Assembly (NCBI GenBank): GCA_025462645.1
Contig: JAOAPB010000120.1
Span: 1 to 57,897, forward strand
DNA: 57,897 bases
Direction of reading: 5' to 3'
DNA from: Edaphobacter sp.
Lineage (GTDB): Bacteria; Acidobacteriota; Terriglobia; Terriglobales; Acidobacteriaceae
Part shown: in pieces, positions 17,415-25,819 of the stretch
Layout of the letters: every line of letters starts with the position of its first letter
Position numbering within the stretch: position 1 is the stretch's first letter
Position numbers and translations under genes: made by a program
The notes under the pieces: model-generated
The model's database searches: none
The model's input: only the letters and a program-made list of their open reading frames with translations
Told to the model about the DNA's origin: nothing

Positions 17415-17447
17415 GTATTCTGAGCGAAGCGAAGAACCCCCGTATTT
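17415..17447 (+). repeat. GTCAT repeat, subtype A, variant head GTATTCTGAGCG
   Basis: TTCTGAGCGAAGCGAAGAAC followed by CCCCGTATTT is the same as at 39422-39455. The first bases read GTATT rather than GTCATT. It is followed by GAGGGGAGCGCAGCGACCCG, a further GC-rich module. Confidence 0.85.
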
Positions 17448-17531
17448 ACGAGGGGAGCGCAGCGACCCGAGCGCCTTCGCTTCGAAGACCGCCGTATGGC
17501 GACAGCTCCTTTTCCAAAGAAATACTCAAAA

Positions 17532-17790
17532 AACCTGTCAAGCCCACTTAACCCATTACTTATCAGCGGCATCCGAATGCGAATTAGTTTCCCTCCATCC
17601 GTACACTTTAAAAGGATTAAAAAGGGCTGAAACCAAATGTTTTCCCCTTGACGCCATAACCCATTTATTATCTATATTTTGTACGCAAAGCATTTAGAAT
17701 CTATATTTTATAAAGAACAACCCAATGTAACCTATTGATCTAAATCAACTTATTTTCCAAATACCCCAAGGGGGGAGGGGTCCCCTCTTC
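17532..17790 (+). repeat. Dispersed intergenic element, copy 1 (upstream of ctaB)
   Basis: It begins AACCTGTCAAGCCCACTTAA and ends in TACCCCAAGGGGGGAGGGG. Between are TAACCCATTTA and ATTGATCTAAATCAACTTA, all also found, in the same order and similar spacing, at 49425-49705 upstream of dxr. This copy is AT-rich and contains a direct repeat ATCTATATTTT at 17670-17680 and 17699-17709. The ctaB start lies about 90 bp beyond. This is the main content of the long gene-free 17188-17881 stretch. Confidence 0.7.
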
Positions 17791-17881
17791 AAGGAGTTCA
17801 CCGACGCAAGCAGAATCGAATATCGCCCCTCATGGCTACAGTCTCCATAAAATCGACGCTGCACGCGGTATCCTAAAAAAC

Positions 17882-18841
17882 GTGGCTACCTCCGCGACAA
17901 CCGATCACATCCTCGCGCCCGCGAAGGCCACGCCCAGCCTCCTCTCCGACTACGCCACCCTCTTCAAAGTCCGCGTCTCGACGATGGTCATCATCACCGC
18001 CGGAGCAGGCTTCTACCTCGGCAGCTTAAGCAGCGGAATCAGCCCCTTCCACGCCGGACTCCTCCAGGCCCTCGCTGGAATCGCCGTCGTCACCTGCGGC
18101 TCCAGCGCCCTCAACCAGGCTCTCGAGCGCCGCACCGATGCAGCCATGCGCCGCACCTCCAATCGCCCCATGGCAGCAGGCCGCATCTCCCTCGCCCACG
18201 GCCTCATCCTCGGCTTCGCCGCCATCTTCCTCGGCAGCCTCTACCTCGCCTACACCACCAACCTCCTCACCGGAACCCTCACCCTCCTCACGGCCATCGG
18301 CTACGTCGGCATCTACACCCCGCTCAAGCGCATCACCCCTATCAACACCTTCATCGGAGCCTTCCCCGGAGCCCTCCCGCCCCTCATCGGCTGGACCGCC
18401 GTCCGCGGCGTCATCGAGTGGCCTGCCGTCGCGCTCTTCGCCATCCTCTTTGTCTGGCAGTTCCCCCACTTCATGGCCATCGGCTGGATGTACCGCGACG
18501 ACTATGCCGCTGCCGGCATCCGCCTCACCCCCACCCAGATCGACGCGCAGGACGCCGCCCGCAGCACCGTCATCCAGGCCCTCTTCTACGCCGTCCTCAT
18601 GATCCCCGCCAGCCTCTGGCCCGTAGCCCTCCACACCACCGGCTACCTCTACGCCGTCGCGGCAACCGTGCTGAGCCTCGGTTATCTCTGGTACACCATC
18701 CGCTTCGCCCGCATCCTGCGCTCCCCCCTCGCTCCATCCTCTCGCGAATACGCCCGCGACCTCCTCAAGGCCTCCGTCCTCTATCTCCCCCTCCTCCTCG
18801 CCGCCATGATGCTCGACGCCAAAGGACGACTCCTCTTCTAA
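17882..18841 (+). CDS. ctaB: Protoheme IX farnesyltransferase (heme O synthase)
   Basis: It transfers a farnesyl group to heme B to make heme O for terminal oxidases, in the inner membrane. At 319 residues it has about nine membrane segments. The first prenyl-diphosphate motif is seen as NQALERRTDAAMRRTSNRP (Asn78, Glu82, Asp86) and the second as YRDDYAAAGI. VWQFPHFMAIGWMYRDDY is diagnostic of CtaB/CyoE. The usual Asp-x-x-x-Asp first motif has Glu at the first acid position. Start is GTG; no clear Shine-Dalgarno. It overlaps the next gene by one base (TAATG), so the two are co-translated. Confidence 0.93.
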   Translation: MATSATTDHILAPAKATPSLLSDYATLFKVRVSTMVIITAGAGFYLGSLSSGISPFHAGLLQALAGIAVVTCGSSALNQALERRTDAAMRRTSNRPMAAGRISLAHGLILGFAAIFLGSLYLAYTTNLLTGTLTLLTAIGYVGIYTPLKRITPINTFIGAFPGALPPLIGWTAVRGVIEWPAVALFAILFVWQFPHFMAIGWMYRDDYAAAGIRLTPTQIDAQDAARSTVIQALFYAVLMIPASLWPVALHTTGYLYAVAATVLSLGYLWYTIRFARILRSPLAPSSREYARDLLKASVLYLPLLLAAMMLDAKGRLLF

Positions 18842-19413
18842 TGCCCCCGACGACTCCGACGACCCCAGGCTCCCTGCCCGCCACCAACCTTCGCACCCCA
18901 CCCACCATCATCGCCGCCATCATCGTGGTCAGCGCCTTGGCCAGCGCACTCATCTGCTGGCTCGTCTACTTCCACCCCCCCACCGACGTAGCCGGAACCC
19001 AGCTCCGCTCCCTTCCCCTGCTCAATGCCGTCCTCAACGCTCTCAGCACCATCGCTCTCCTCTTCGGCTACCGCTTCATACGCACCCGTGCGATCCCCAA
19101 GCACCGCGCCGCGATGTTCACCGCCTTCTTCTTCTCGTCGATCTTCCTGGTCTCCTACCTCGTCAACTTCACCCTCCACGGAGAGACCCACTTCAACCGC
19201 CTCAGCCCTTGGTGGCCCTTCTACTGGAAGCTCCTCCTCTCCCACGTCCTCCTGTCGATCCTCGCCCTCCCGCTGATCCTCATCACCTTCTTCCTCTCGC
19301 TCACCGGACGCTTCCCAACCCACAAGAAGCTGGCCCGCTACACCTTCCCCATCTGGCTCTACGTCTCCATAACAGGAGTCATCGTCTACCTCATGCAGTC
19401 CATGATCCACTAA
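18841..19413 (+). CDS. DUF420 membrane protein
   Basis: This 190-residue protein has about five membrane helices. After a Pro/Thr-rich N-terminus, LRSLPLLNAVLNALSTIALLFGYRFI, the basic KHRAAM segment with a conserved His, and FLVSYLVNF...HGETHF match DUF420 (YozB-like), a family routinely encoded beside heme O synthase and cytochrome oxidase assembly genes. The one-base overlap with ctaB supports a shared role in oxidase biogenesis, although the biochemical function is unknown. The upstream frame is open into ctaB; ATG at 18841 is the natural start because it couples to the ctaB stop. Confidence 0.85.
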   Translation: MPPTTPTTPGSLPATNLRTPPTIIAAIIVVSALASALICWLVYFHPPTDVAGTQLRSLPLLNAVLNALSTIALLFGYRFIRTRAIPKHRAAMFTAFFFSSIFLVSYLVNFTLHGETHFNRLSPWWPFYWKLLLSHVLLSILALPLILITFFLSLTGRFPTHKKLARYTFPIWLYVSITGVIVYLMQSMIH

Positions 19414-19455
19414 CCCCGGTCCTGCCGTATCTGTTCCAATGTCGTCGTTCGCCCT

Positions 19456-19680
19456 ATGCAGCCAGACACAAAAAAACTCCTCCGTACCGGCCTCACCATC
19501 TTCGCCATCGGAGTCATCGCCGCCCTCGCAACCCTCACCATCTTCGGCGGAGTAGGCCGCCAGGGCCCCCACACCAATGCCGGCTGGCTCTCCCTCATGC
19601 TGGCCATGGGCTGCCTCCCCACGGGCTTCCTCACCCTCATCCTCGCCGCCATGAAGCTCTTCGCCGACCGCCGCCGCTAG
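19456..19680 (+). CDS. Small two-helix membrane protein
   Basis: This 74-residue protein is unrecognised. It has two hydrophobic stretches (about residues 11-32 and 44-67) with Asp/Lys at the start and a RRR end, consistent with a hairpin in the inner membrane with both termini in the cytoplasm. It follows DUF420 by 42 bp on the same strand and precedes ssb by 69 bp, so it may be the third gene of the ctaB unit. Its codons are C-ending like the neighbours. No function is assigned. Confidence 0.6.
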   Translation: MQPDTKKLLRTGLTIFAIGVIAALATLTIFGGVGRQGPHTNAGWLSLMLAMGCLPTGFLTLILAAMKLFADRRR

Positions 19681-19749
19681 CCATCGTCCTCACAGCCCTC
19701 CATCTGCTATCCTCAACCTTCTAAACCTGTAACAAACCGGAGCATCAGC

Positions 19750-20202
19750 ATGGCAAAAGGCGTCAACAAAGTATTCCTCCTCGGCAACGTAGGCAAAGAT
19801 CCTGAAATCCGTTCCACTGCCGGCGGCATGACTATCGCCAGCTTCTCCCTCGCCACTGCCGACCGCAAGAAAGAAGGCACAGGCTGGGTCGATACGACTG
19901 AGTGGCACAACATCGTCTGTTTCCAGCGCACCGCCGAAGTCGTCCGCGACTACGTCAAAAAGGGCTCCCAGATCCTCGTCGAAGGAAAGATTACCAATCG
20001 CTCCTGGGACGACAAGGAATCCGGTCAGAAGCGCTACAAGACCGAGATTCTCGTCAACGAACTAACCCTCCTGGGCGGAAAATCCGGCAGTGGCGAAGGT
20101 GGCTACTCCAAATCCAATACCACCAGCTACGATCAGCGCACCCCATCCAGCCAGCCCGACTACGCCGACACCGGTATCACCGATGACGACATCCCCTTCT
20201 AA
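19750..20202 (+). CDS. ssb: Single-stranded DNA-binding protein
   Basis: This 150-residue protein coats ssDNA in replication, recombination and repair. The OB fold spans about residues 4-108 (VNKVFLLGNVGKDPEIR, FSLATADRKK, EWHNIVCF, GSQILVEGKI). A Gly/Ser/Thr linker leads to the acidic tip DDDIPF, the conserved tail that recruits partner proteins. GGAGCATCAGC lies before the ATG. It is followed by a strong hairpin, so it is the last gene before the accessory block. Confidence 0.95.
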   Translation: MAKGVNKVFLLGNVGKDPEIRSTAGGMTIASFSLATADRKKEGTGWVDTTEWHNIVCFQRTAEVVRDYVKKGSQILVEGKITNRSWDDKESGQKRYKTEILVNELTLLGGKSGSGEGGYSKSNTTSYDQRTPSSQPDYADTGITDDDIPF

Positions 20203-20236
20203 TCCATCTCTGTTGTGTTCATTTCACCTTTAGTGA

Positions 20237-20277
20237 GAGGAGGGGGACTAGGGCAACCAGCCCTACTCCCCTTCCTC
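20237..20277 (+). terminator. Hairpin after ssb
   Basis: An 18-bp arm (20237-20254) pairs with 20260-20277 across a 5-nt loop, with one G-U pair and one mismatch. There is no following T-run. Position 35 bp after the ssb stop makes it the likely transcript end, and it also marks the edge of the compositionally different block. Confidence 0.6.
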
Positions 20278-20353
20278 CAGAATAGAAGTTCTGATTCCTT
20301 CCTCGATAGCGTGTCTCTCATAGAAAAGAGAACTGGCTAAGCTGGGTGGAACT

Positions 20354-22123
20354 TCAAAATACGAAGGTCAGGATGTCTATCTTTTCGATCGCCCACTCGA
20401 TCAACTTAGCGTCTTCAGGATGCGACCGAGCAATCGACCGAAGCGTAGGAAGAGCTTCACGGTCCCCTTGCCATGCAAGGATCCGGATACATCGTTCACG
20501 CATCTGAGTGTTCCCGGATTGAAGCGCCTCTCGAACATTCGGAAGGACCGCCGGCCCAGCCTTTACCAATATCCATTCGGCGCGGTTAGCGACGTCGGGA
20601 TCGACCGAACCCATAGCCGCAATAGCAATTGACGGATTCTCTCCCATTCTGTCCCATAGTTGGTATCCAGAGACCAGCCCGGCGACGAGCGAATAGTCCT
20701 CAACGGATCGAAACGCCTGCCCTTCAAGCAAAGCCAAGGCATTCTTTTCCGGAAGCTGCTCTCCAGCCTGAATCATTTTCATCTGGCCGCGATACATGGC
20801 GACAATAGGATCAATCTCCTGCTGCGTCAGTTTTGGCCTTCCGCGCTGAATATAGCGAGCATAGTCATCCGCAATAAATGCCTCGTCTCTCTTCAGAGCT
20901 TCTGGTACAACTGTAGTCGCCATCTGTGGTTGATGACGAGCTACTGCCAAAGCCGCCGCTCCGCGAACCAGCGGAGATTGATTTGCGAGGAATGGCCGCA
21001 ATTTTTCTGCCGGAACATCACCGGCACACCGGCTCAATGCCAACAATGTCTCCTGCAGAACGAGCGAGTCGCTGTCGCCCAGCAAAGGGAGGAGGAGTTC
21101 TGCTGGAGCCTTCAGCATTCCCATCGCCCATGCGGCATTTCTTCTCGCACTGGCATTCTTGGACCCAAGGGCCTGTTGCAGTGATGCAGCGTCGGCTGGC
21201 GGATGCGATGTAACCAACGCGATCGCGGCGGCTCGTGAGACCCTATTATCGCTATCAAGTAGCCAACCCTCAAAGAGCTTCTCTGTAGGAAATCCATCGT
21301 ACTGCGCGATAGCAAAGATCGCGGCAGCTCGATCCGCTGCGGCACCTTCGTTTGCCTTCTTCACCAATGCCGCCAATTTCGATTCGACCGATCTTCCCAC
21401 GGCATCGGCACCAAGGCGAGGATAGTCGACAAAGAGTGCATCGGCTCCGGCCGCCACAGATGCCCGCATCCCGGCCAGGTCCATGTCGTGGTGATTTGCA
21501 AAGAAACTAGCGATTACGAACTTGCCGTCACGATGTGCGGTCTCGATCTCCTCGTGCGTCGCGCCTGGAGAGATTGAGGCCACCTCATCTTCGTTGGCCC
21601 GCGGATAAATCGCTTTCACATCATCCCACTCACCGCCAAAGCGCACTCTCTCAAGCATCCCCTCACGCTGGAGAAGGGCTACGACCTGCGGACCTATTCC
21701 CTTCGACTTGAAATCCAGATAGAGCCCAATCCCCTGCTCACGAGCCACTCGGAGAGCGTCTTCAAGTCTTGGGATACGCATCACGCCGAAGCGCGAACTC
21801 ATCCATGAACCCGCATCCAGAAGAGCCAGTTCCTGGGAGTAAGTCTCTTCCACAACGCCCATCCCATTCGTCAATCGCTCGAGGAGGCCATCATGGTGCA
21901 GAACGATCTGACCGTCCAGCGTCCGCGTAAGATCGATCTCCACAACGTTGCATCCCATACGCGCCGCCAGGGCTAGTGACTCCAGAGTATTCTCCGGCAT
22001 GTCGGCATTGGCCGTGCGGTGGCAGATCAACTGAACCTGGCCACGTTGAAATACTCCTCCGTGCGCCGCCTGCGTTGCAACAGTCGACAAGACGAGGATG
22101 ACACTAAGAAATCCATGTTTCAT
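20354..22123 (-). CDS. Exported glycerophosphodiester phosphodiesterase fused to HEAT repeats
   Basis: This 589-residue protein has a signal peptide (MKHGFLSVILVLSTVATQAA). Residues about 30-275 are a GDPD TIM barrel: CHRTANADMPENTLES with His35-Arg36, VEIDLTRT (Glu62/Asp64), LHHDG (catalytic His77) and LDFKSKG. It should release glycerol-3-phosphate from deacylated phospholipids or teichoic-type polymers in the periplasm. Residues about 290-589 are alanine-rich helical HEAT repeats (SRAAAIALVTSH, ARRNAAWAMGML, VRGAAALAVARH), a fusion I do not recognise as standard for GDPD. ATG at 22123 was chosen over earlier in-frame starts because it opens the signal peptide. It lies 38 bp after the TonB-dependent receptor, so they form one unit. 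Confidence 0.87.
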   Translation of the reverse strand: MKHGFLSVILVLSTVATQAAHGGVFQRGQVQLICHRTANADMPENTLESLALAARMGCNVVEIDLTRTLDGQIVLHHDGLLERLTNGMGVVEETYSQELALLDAGSWMSSRFGVMRIPRLEDALRVAREQGIGLYLDFKSKGIGPQVVALLQREGMLERVRFGGEWDDVKAIYPRANEDEVASISPGATHEEIETAHRDGKFVIASFFANHHDMDLAGMRASVAAGADALFVDYPRLGADAVGRSVESKLAALVKKANEGAAADRAAAIFAIAQYDGFPTEKLFEGWLLDSDNRVSRAAAIALVTSHPPADAASLQQALGSKNASARRNAAWAMGMLKAPAELLLPLLGDSDSLVLQETLLALSRCAGDVPAEKLRPFLANQSPLVRGAAALAVARHQPQMATTVVPEALKRDEAFIADDYARYIQRGRPKLTQQEIDPIVAMYRGQMKMIQAGEQLPEKNALALLEGQAFRSVEDYSLVAGLVSGYQLWDRMGENPSIAIAAMGSVDPDVANRAEWILVKAGPAVLPNVREALQSGNTQMRERCIRILAWQGDREALPTLRSIARSHPEDAKLIEWAIEKIDILTFVF

Positions 22124-22161
22124 GCCATTTGCTTTTCTCAAATTAGGTCTACTCGCCGCCA

Positions 22162-25100
22162 TCAAAATCCATACTTCAGCGCGAATTGAATGATCCTCGG
22201 ATTGGTTGTCGTTGACGTAATCAACCCAAACGCAGCTCCGGCAACGCGATTGCTGATCGGACCGCCAAAATTCGGCGTATTGGTAAGATTGAAAAATTCG
22301 CTTCTGAACTGCAGAGAGCCCCACTCTCTGAGAGGGAATGTGCGTGCTAAGGCGAGGTCGATATTCCTCTGCAACGGAGCCCGCAGAATACCGACACCAC
22401 AGTTGCCGAAGTCGGTGCCATCTCCGATAGCCGGAGCGGATGTGAAGGCATCCGGATTGAGATACCCATCTAGACGTGAGAACAAGGACCCGGATGTGGC
22501 CGGGTTGATTCCGGTACATTGGGCCCGCGAGAAGCCCGACAGATTGCCATACACGCTACCGGCATTGCTGTCTGTCACTGTCACCGGTGTTCCCGACTGC
22601 ACCACCGCGAGCGTTGATACAAGCCAATTGGAAAGCATCCGCTGTACTATCACCGGCCCGCCTGTGAGCCTCGGCGGAGCATAGACGAGACTAAGAACAG
22701 CGCGATGGGTGCGGTCAAAGTCGTCCAACCCGCGTGCTTGGCGTTGATTCGTCTGATCGTTGGTAAGGAAGCCCAGTTCGAAGTTCGACAGCCCTCCTGA
22801 TCCGCTCGTCGTATTCAGGTTCTTCGACCAGGTATAGCTGCCCAGAAACTGCAGACCATGCGAGAGCCGCTTCGTCACACTCGTCTGAAGGGAGTTATAG
22901 CGAGAGTCAAAGCTGGTCTGGCAGATATAGGAACCCTGTGCGATGCCACTGAACGGAAGACGCTGGACGATATTTTCATTTGTGTTTGTAGTCTCACCAT
23001 TCACCGGATGCTCAGGGCTGGCCAGCAGCGCCTGATTGAACTCCAGGCATCCCGGAATGTGCGTCGACTTCGCGCCGACATAGCCAATCTCCCAAAGAAG
23101 GTTCTGCGTCACTTCATACTGAAGATTCAGGTTGTACTGCTGAACATAGGGATCCACCAGGTGCGGAGAGATCGCCGCTAGTGATAAGCCACCACCAGGA
23201 ACACGAGGAAGAAAGATAGGAAAGCTCGAGCTCGGGGGCAGCGCTGGGTTATATGGCTGCTGCAGTGTGGCACCTGCGTTCTGCGCGCCTTGCAGGGACT
23301 GTTTGAATGAGAATGGAGGCTGGCCCACTGTCTGCTCGGCCAGATCGCCGGACATCCGATCGTAGTAGATGCCGTATCCTCCCCGCAGCACCAATAACGG
23401 ATGATTCTGCAGCCGAGCTGCGAAGCCGATGCGTGGAGACACATCTTTGTAACTGGTCCCCCACAGTCCGGAGTGCGATGACTTGACGGCACCTGCTGGC
23501 AAAGGCCCTGTGTAGTTGCTCGGAAGAACGAAGCCGCTCAAGGTACCTGTCGCGGGTGCATCGTGGGATGCGATGGTGGGGTCGAAGGTTGGAAGTCTGC
23601 CATTGATATCAGAGGGCGGCCCGAAGATCTCATACCGCACACCTACATTCAGCGTGAGCCATGGCTTTAGCTTGTAGTCGTCCTGAGCGAATCCAGCAAA
23701 GTCGGTGTAGCGCTCATCCTTGCGAAAGATACCCGAGGAACCGGTAGCGGAGAAAATGTTGCTTATGTTGCTTCCGTTCTGAGCCGCACTCTGGCCCAGT
23801 AGAAAGTCCGGAAGCGTACGTATATCGAGGAAGCCGTCGCTCACGAAAGGAACATTAACATCGACCTGATGGCGTTTCGCTTCAACCCCCAGCCTTAGGC
23901 TATGCAGACCGTGAGTGAGCGCAACCGTATCTTGCCAGACATACGTATTGGTGTTCTGCCAATAGAAGGGCTGTCCCGCCGTGCCGATAGTGAACAGCCC
24001 ATCGATAGTCAGCCCTGGAGTCTCTGGCAGTCCCGACGGAGTGGCCATGCCAACATCTGCAGCATTAATCGGTTGCGCGATCACCGCGTCTCCATCGAAC
24101 CTCATGTAGCCGACTCGTGCGACGTTCACGAGATTCGGATGAAAGACATGAGTATCAGTGAGAACGAACATGTGATTCTGATCCAGTTCGTTCGTCCCCC
24201 AGCCCGGCACATTGGCGCCAAATGGAGAGAACGGCTCGCCCGTCGAAGCACGCGAGTAGAAGAACCGGCCGCCAAGCTGATTTTTCTCTGAGATTACGTA
24301 GTCCACATTACCCGTATATTGATCTTCTCTATAGCGTGCAGGAATCGAGTAAGTCGACTCCCCAATCGGCAGCTGCTGTGGATCGTTGGGCAACAAGGTC
24401 TGCGGACTAGGAATCGCATACTGCCCATTCGGGAATTTAAAGTTGAGAAGCGCGAGCGCAGCAGGATTGATGTTAGATCCATCGCAGGCGATCTGCTTGC
24501 CACCGGCGAATGTCTGGTACCCGGGATTGTCAGGATGATTTGCGGGGCAGAACTGAGCTCCCAGCGCTGTAGCTGAACGGTCGGTTCCTAGCTGTGGCAG
24601 GATCGCAGTGACTAGCGAGAGACTGGATTGACCGTTACGCTGTGTCGATCCCTGGTATCCGGCAAAGAAGAAGAGCTTGTCTCTTCGAACAGGTCCACCA
24701 ACGGTAAATCCAAACTGGTTCTGCTTCAGGACCGGCCGCGGTTGTCCATTTCTCTTGGCGAAGAAGTCATTCGCATTCAATGCATCATTGCGCAGAAACT
24801 CCCACAGGCTTCCATGCCATTTGTTGCTCCCGGCTTTACTGATAAAGTCGACATTCGCCCCAGCGCCTCTGCCATAACCCGCGTCAAAATTACCTGTCTG
24901 TACCCTGAACTCCTCGATCGTGTCTGGAGCAGGAATGGCAGTACCCACCTCCGACTGGTACCCAGAAGCCGAGTTCTGCGATAGATTGTTGGCGTCAATC
25001 CCATTGAACTGGATATTATTTGCAGTGGTCTTATTACCGTTCGCCGAAACGTTCTGACTGTTCCTCCCCAGTGCAGCGGCATTGGGAAGCTCGACCACTA

Positions 25101-25599
25101 CTCCTGGAGAGAGCGCAATAATCTGAGTGTAGTTACGATTGGCAAGTGGCAGAGTCTGAATCATCTTCTCGTCGACTGTTCGGCCCAACGTCGAACTTTC
25201 AACTTGCGCGAGATCGGCGTCGCTATTTACTTCCAACGTCTCGTCGGTCGCTCCAACGACGAGCCTGAGCTCGACTGTGCTGGTCTCGCTTGCCCCTACG
25301 TGGATAGAACGCATCTGCCTGGCCGAAAATCCCGGGGCTGCCGCGGAGACAGAATACACTCCCGGGGACAACAGCGAGACGCGGAAAGCTCCCTCCGATG
25401 AGGTCACGACCGCCCTGGCAGCCCGTGTCTCGTCATTGATCACCAACACCTTTGCACTCGAAATAACTGCGCCGGAAGAATCAGTGACAGTCCCGGCAAT
25501 AGCTCCGGTCCCAGGACTTTGAGCGCACATAAAGCCGCTCAGCAGAAGTAGAACTATAACTTGCCCTATTCGAAAATACCTTGCCAGAAGATAATTCAC
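22162..25599 (-). CDS. TonB-dependent receptor, Oar-like, with carboxypeptidase-regulatory N-domain
   Basis: This 1145-residue outer-membrane protein has a signal peptide to about residue 27. It has a CarboxypepD_reg-like domain (GAIAGTVTDSSGAVISSAKV, to about residue 110), a plug (ELPNAAALGRNSQNVSANGN region) and a long barrel ending in ...FALKYGF with the C-terminal Phe. This architecture is abundant in acidobacteria and typically takes up oligosaccharides, peptides or other large ligands with TonB energy. The ligand is unknown; co-transcription with an exported GDPD suggests a phosphodiester-containing substrate, which is inference. Start is GTG. Codons are less C-biased than in the flanking housekeeping genes. 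Divergent from the barrel/cytochrome operon across 220 bp. Confidence 0.92.
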   Translation of the reverse strand: MNYLLARYFRIGQVIVLLLLSGFMCAQSPGTGAIAGTVTDSSGAVISSAKVLVINDETRAARAVVTSSEGAFRVSLLSPGVYSVSAAAPGFSARQMRSIHVGASETSTVELRLVVGATDETLEVNSDADLAQVESSTLGRTVDEKMIQTLPLANRNYTQIIALSPGVVVELPNAAALGRNSQNVSANGNKTTANNIQFNGIDANNLSQNSASGYQSEVGTAIPAPDTIEEFRVQTGNFDAGYGRGAGANVDFISKAGSNKWHGSLWEFLRNDALNANDFFAKRNGQPRPVLKQNQFGFTVGGPVRRDKLFFFAGYQGSTQRNGQSSLSLVTAILPQLGTDRSATALGAQFCPANHPDNPGYQTFAGGKQIACDGSNINPAALALLNFKFPNGQYAIPSPQTLLPNDPQQLPIGESTYSIPARYREDQYTGNVDYVISEKNQLGGRFFYSRASTGEPFSPFGANVPGWGTNELDQNHMFVLTDTHVFHPNLVNVARVGYMRFDGDAVIAQPINAADVGMATPSGLPETPGLTIDGLFTIGTAGQPFYWQNTNTYVWQDTVALTHGLHSLRLGVEAKRHQVDVNVPFVSDGFLDIRTLPDFLLGQSAAQNGSNISNIFSATGSSGIFRKDERYTDFAGFAQDDYKLKPWLTLNVGVRYEIFGPPSDINGRLPTFDPTIASHDAPATGTLSGFVLPSNYTGPLPAGAVKSSHSGLWGTSYKDVSPRIGFAARLQNHPLLVLRGGYGIYYDRMSGDLAEQTVGQPPFSFKQSLQGAQNAGATLQQPYNPALPPSSSFPIFLPRVPGGGLSLAAISPHLVDPYVQQYNLNLQYEVTQNLLWEIGYVGAKSTHIPGCLEFNQALLASPEHPVNGETTNTNENIVQRLPFSGIAQGSYICQTSFDSRYNSLQTSVTKRLSHGLQFLGSYTWSKNLNTTSGSGGLSNFELGFLTNDQTNQRQARGLDDFDRTHRAVLSLVYAPPRLTGGPVIVQRMLSNWLVSTLAVVQSGTPVTVTDSNAGSVYGNLSGFSRAQCTGINPATSGSLFSRLDGYLNPDAFTSAPAIGDGTDFGNCGVGILRAPLQRNIDLALARTFPLREWGSLQFRSEFFNLTNTPNFGGPISNRVAGAAFGLITSTTTNPRIIQFALKYGF

Positions 25600-25659
25600 G
25601 GTCTCGCCTCAGCGCTAAATGGGAATCGTGACTAAGTATCGACCACTCCGCACGCTCCA

Positions 25660-25739
25660 TTTGTCACGATTTCGTCAAGGTTTTACGCGTTCTTTGTCAT
25701 ATTGAGACTTTGACAAGGCGCTTACACACTGATGACAAA
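25660..25739. promoter_or_regulatory. Repeated TTTGTCA sites between the divergent units
   Basis: TTTGTCA occurs at 25660-25666 and 25693-25699, and inverted (TGACAAA) at 25733-25739. Near copies are TTTCGTCA at 25670-25677 and TTGACAA at 25710-25715. The gene-free 25600-25819 gap between the receptor and barrel starts holds nothing else obvious. The inverted arrangement suggests an operator for one regulator controlling both directions; no regulator gene is adjacent. Confidence 0.5.
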
Positions 25740-25819
25740 TCGACATGCAGATATATCTATAGTCGATTTCATTCCACGGCGTTGGAGCATTCGACGCCAA
25801 AAGGGACGGAACCAATATC

